Source: QFOX01 sp044237845
GTDB lineage: Bacteria > Pseudomonadota > Alphaproteobacteria > Rickettsiales > UBA3002
Length of the DNA: 7,509 nt
NCBI GenBank assembly: GCA_044237845.1
Contig: JBIIEL010000051.1
Span: 1-7,509, forward strand
Direction of reading: 5' to 3'
In this document: piece after piece, positions 6,759 through 7,509 of the stretch
Numbering within the stretch: position 1 is the first letter of the stretch
How the letters are laid out: each line of letters begins with the position of its first letter
The notes under the pieces: model-generated
Seen by the model: the letters and a program-made list of their open reading frames with translations, nothing else
Told to the model about the DNA's origin: nothing
Database searches by the model: none
Made by a program: the position numbers and the translations under genes

Positions 6759-7373
6759 ATGAAACACCAACTCAAACGCCTACTGGATATCTGCGGCGCG
6801 CTGGGCGGCCTTATCGTCTTCGCGCCTATTATGCTATTGGTCGCAATCGGCGTGCGTATCACCATGGGCGCCCCGGTGATTTTTAAACAAAAGCGGCCGG
6901 GGCTGAATGAGCAGCCTTTCTATATCTATAAATTCCGTAGCATGAAAAACGGGCAGGATGACCATGGACGCCTACTATCGGACGGCGACCGCCTGACAAA
7001 ATTCGGCAATTTCATCCGCAATTGCAGCCTCGATGAACTGCCGCAGTTCTTCAACATCCTCAAAGGCGAAATGAGTTTCGTGGGCCCGCGCCCGCTGCTT
7101 TATGATTATTTCCCCTATTACACGCCGACGGAAATGCGTCGCCACGAAGTAAAACCAGGCGTCACCGGCTGGGCACAAATCCATGGCCGCAACGCACTCA
7201 ACTGGGATGACAAGCTCGCCATGGATGTCTGGTATGTCGACCACTGGTCGGTGTGGCTCGATATCAAAATCATCCTGCGCACCGTGAAGATTGTTCTCGC
7301 CCGTGAAGGCGTGAATAACGACGGCCACGCAACATTCCTGCGTCTGGATGATGCGCGGAAGAAGGCTGCCTAG
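6759..7373 (+). CDS. Small monotopic phosphoglycosyl transferase (bacterial sugar transferase family, PglC/WcaJ type)
   Basis: The family transfers a sugar-1-phosphate from a UDP-sugar to undecaprenyl phosphate on the inner face of the cytoplasmic membrane, the first step in building a polysaccharide or glycan. The 204 residues form the minimal catalytic unit without the extra multi-helix N-terminal region of WcaJ/WbaP. Residues about 11-33 are the hydrophobic re-entrant helix, preceded by the KRLLD motif and containing Ala22-Pro23 where PglC has Ser-Pro. Then follow PVIFKQKRPG (39-48), FYIYKFRSM (54-62), the catalytic Asp-Glu pair D92/E93 in SLDELPQFFNIL, GEMSFVGPRP (103-112), KPGVTGWAQIHGRN (132-145) and DVWYVDHWSVWLDIKI (156-171). 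The ATG has AAGGGAG (6744-6750) 8 bases upstream. No other glycan gene is visible in the window, so the sugar substrate and end product cannot be stated. The stop codon overlaps that of the next, convergent gene. Confidence 0.95.
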   Translation: MKHQLKRLLDICGALGGLIVFAPIMLLVAIGVRITMGAPVIFKQKRPGLNEQPFYIYKFRSMKNGQDDHGRLLSDGDRLTKFGNFIRNCSLDELPQFFNILKGEMSFVGPRPLLYDYFPYYTPTEMRRHEVKPGVTGWAQIHGRNALNWDDKLAMDVWYVDHWSVWLDIKIILRTVKIVLAREGVNNDGHATFLRLDDARKKAA

Positions 7374-7509
7374 TTAGAAGCGGTCGCTTGGTGAGCGCTT
7401 TCGACATCCCCTGCCTTTACCGCGAACTCATCAATCACTTGTTTGATTGTTTCTGGGTGGAACGGCTTTTTAATATAGCCAACCGCACCGAGTCCGCGCG
7501 AAGATTTTT
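7370..7509 (-). CDS. CheY-like response regulator, C-terminal fragment (start outside window)
   Basis: The last 45 codons of a minus-strand gene are visible, ending in a TAG at 7370-7372 that interlocks with the stop of the sugar transferase gene. The sequence GLGAVGYIKKPFHPETIKQVIDEF is the end of a receiver domain: beta5 with the conserved Lys-Pro pair (Lys codon at 7466-7468) and helix alpha5. A short polar tail (KAGDVESAHQATASN) follows, so no output domain comes after the receiver domain. It could be a stand-alone CheY-type regulator or the end of a larger protein with a terminal receiver. The phosphoacceptor Asp lies outside the window. Confidence 0.85.
   Translation of the reverse strand, partial: KSSRGLGAVGYIKKPFHPETIKQVIDEFAVKAGDVESAHQATASN

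Noticed and set aside
6689..6865. N-terminal extension of the pseudouridine synthase to 6865
   Set aside because: It would cross the whole divergent gap and enter the sugar transferase gene; ATG 6688 has GAGG upstream and the family sequence starts there.
7378..7401. AAGCG/CGCTT short inverted repeats after the sugar transferase gene
   Set aside because: The stems are only 5 bases with a 2-base or long loop and no T-run, and they lie inside the coding sequence of the receiver-domain gene.

Overview
The window reads as chromosomal DNA from an alphaproteobacterium. The main evidence is the gene order cckA (3' end), recA, alaS, which is familiar from that class, together with the CckA-specific sequence of the first gene (kinase G2 box, short linker, then a C-terminal receiver domain with an ISGYAED motif). 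Most genes are GC-rich. I cannot place the organism below class level from sequence alone.

Left part (1-4651, plus strand): the last 202 codons of the hybrid histidine kinase CckA; recA with a good Shine-Dalgarno site and a hairpin in its leader; a strong rho-independent terminator; and alaS with its catalytic, editing and C-terminal domains all present. This is core cell-cycle, recombination and translation machinery.

Middle part (4640-5907): a minus-strand gene for a 225-residue coiled-coil protein that I do not recognise, visibly more AT-rich than its neighbours. It is followed by a plus-strand gene for a 161-residue protein that looks like a miniature isocitrate dehydrogenase. It keeps the start of the fold (YGDG..PE.MEAVL) and the C-terminal helix (HLGLADHAAKI), but the roughly 170 or more residues between them, which hold most of the catalytic site, are missing. 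This is the most unusual item in the window.

Right part (5897-7509): a minus-strand RluA-family pseudouridine synthase, a divergently transcribed small membrane-bound sugar-phosphate transferase of the PglC type, and the 3' end of a minus-strand gene ending in a CheY-like receiver domain.

All three convergent gene pairs overlap at their stop codons (12, 11 and about 3 bases), and I see no intrinsic terminator between any of them. No stretch over 300 bases lacks a gene. I found no RNA gene, CRISPR array, insertion sequence, attachment site or origin.
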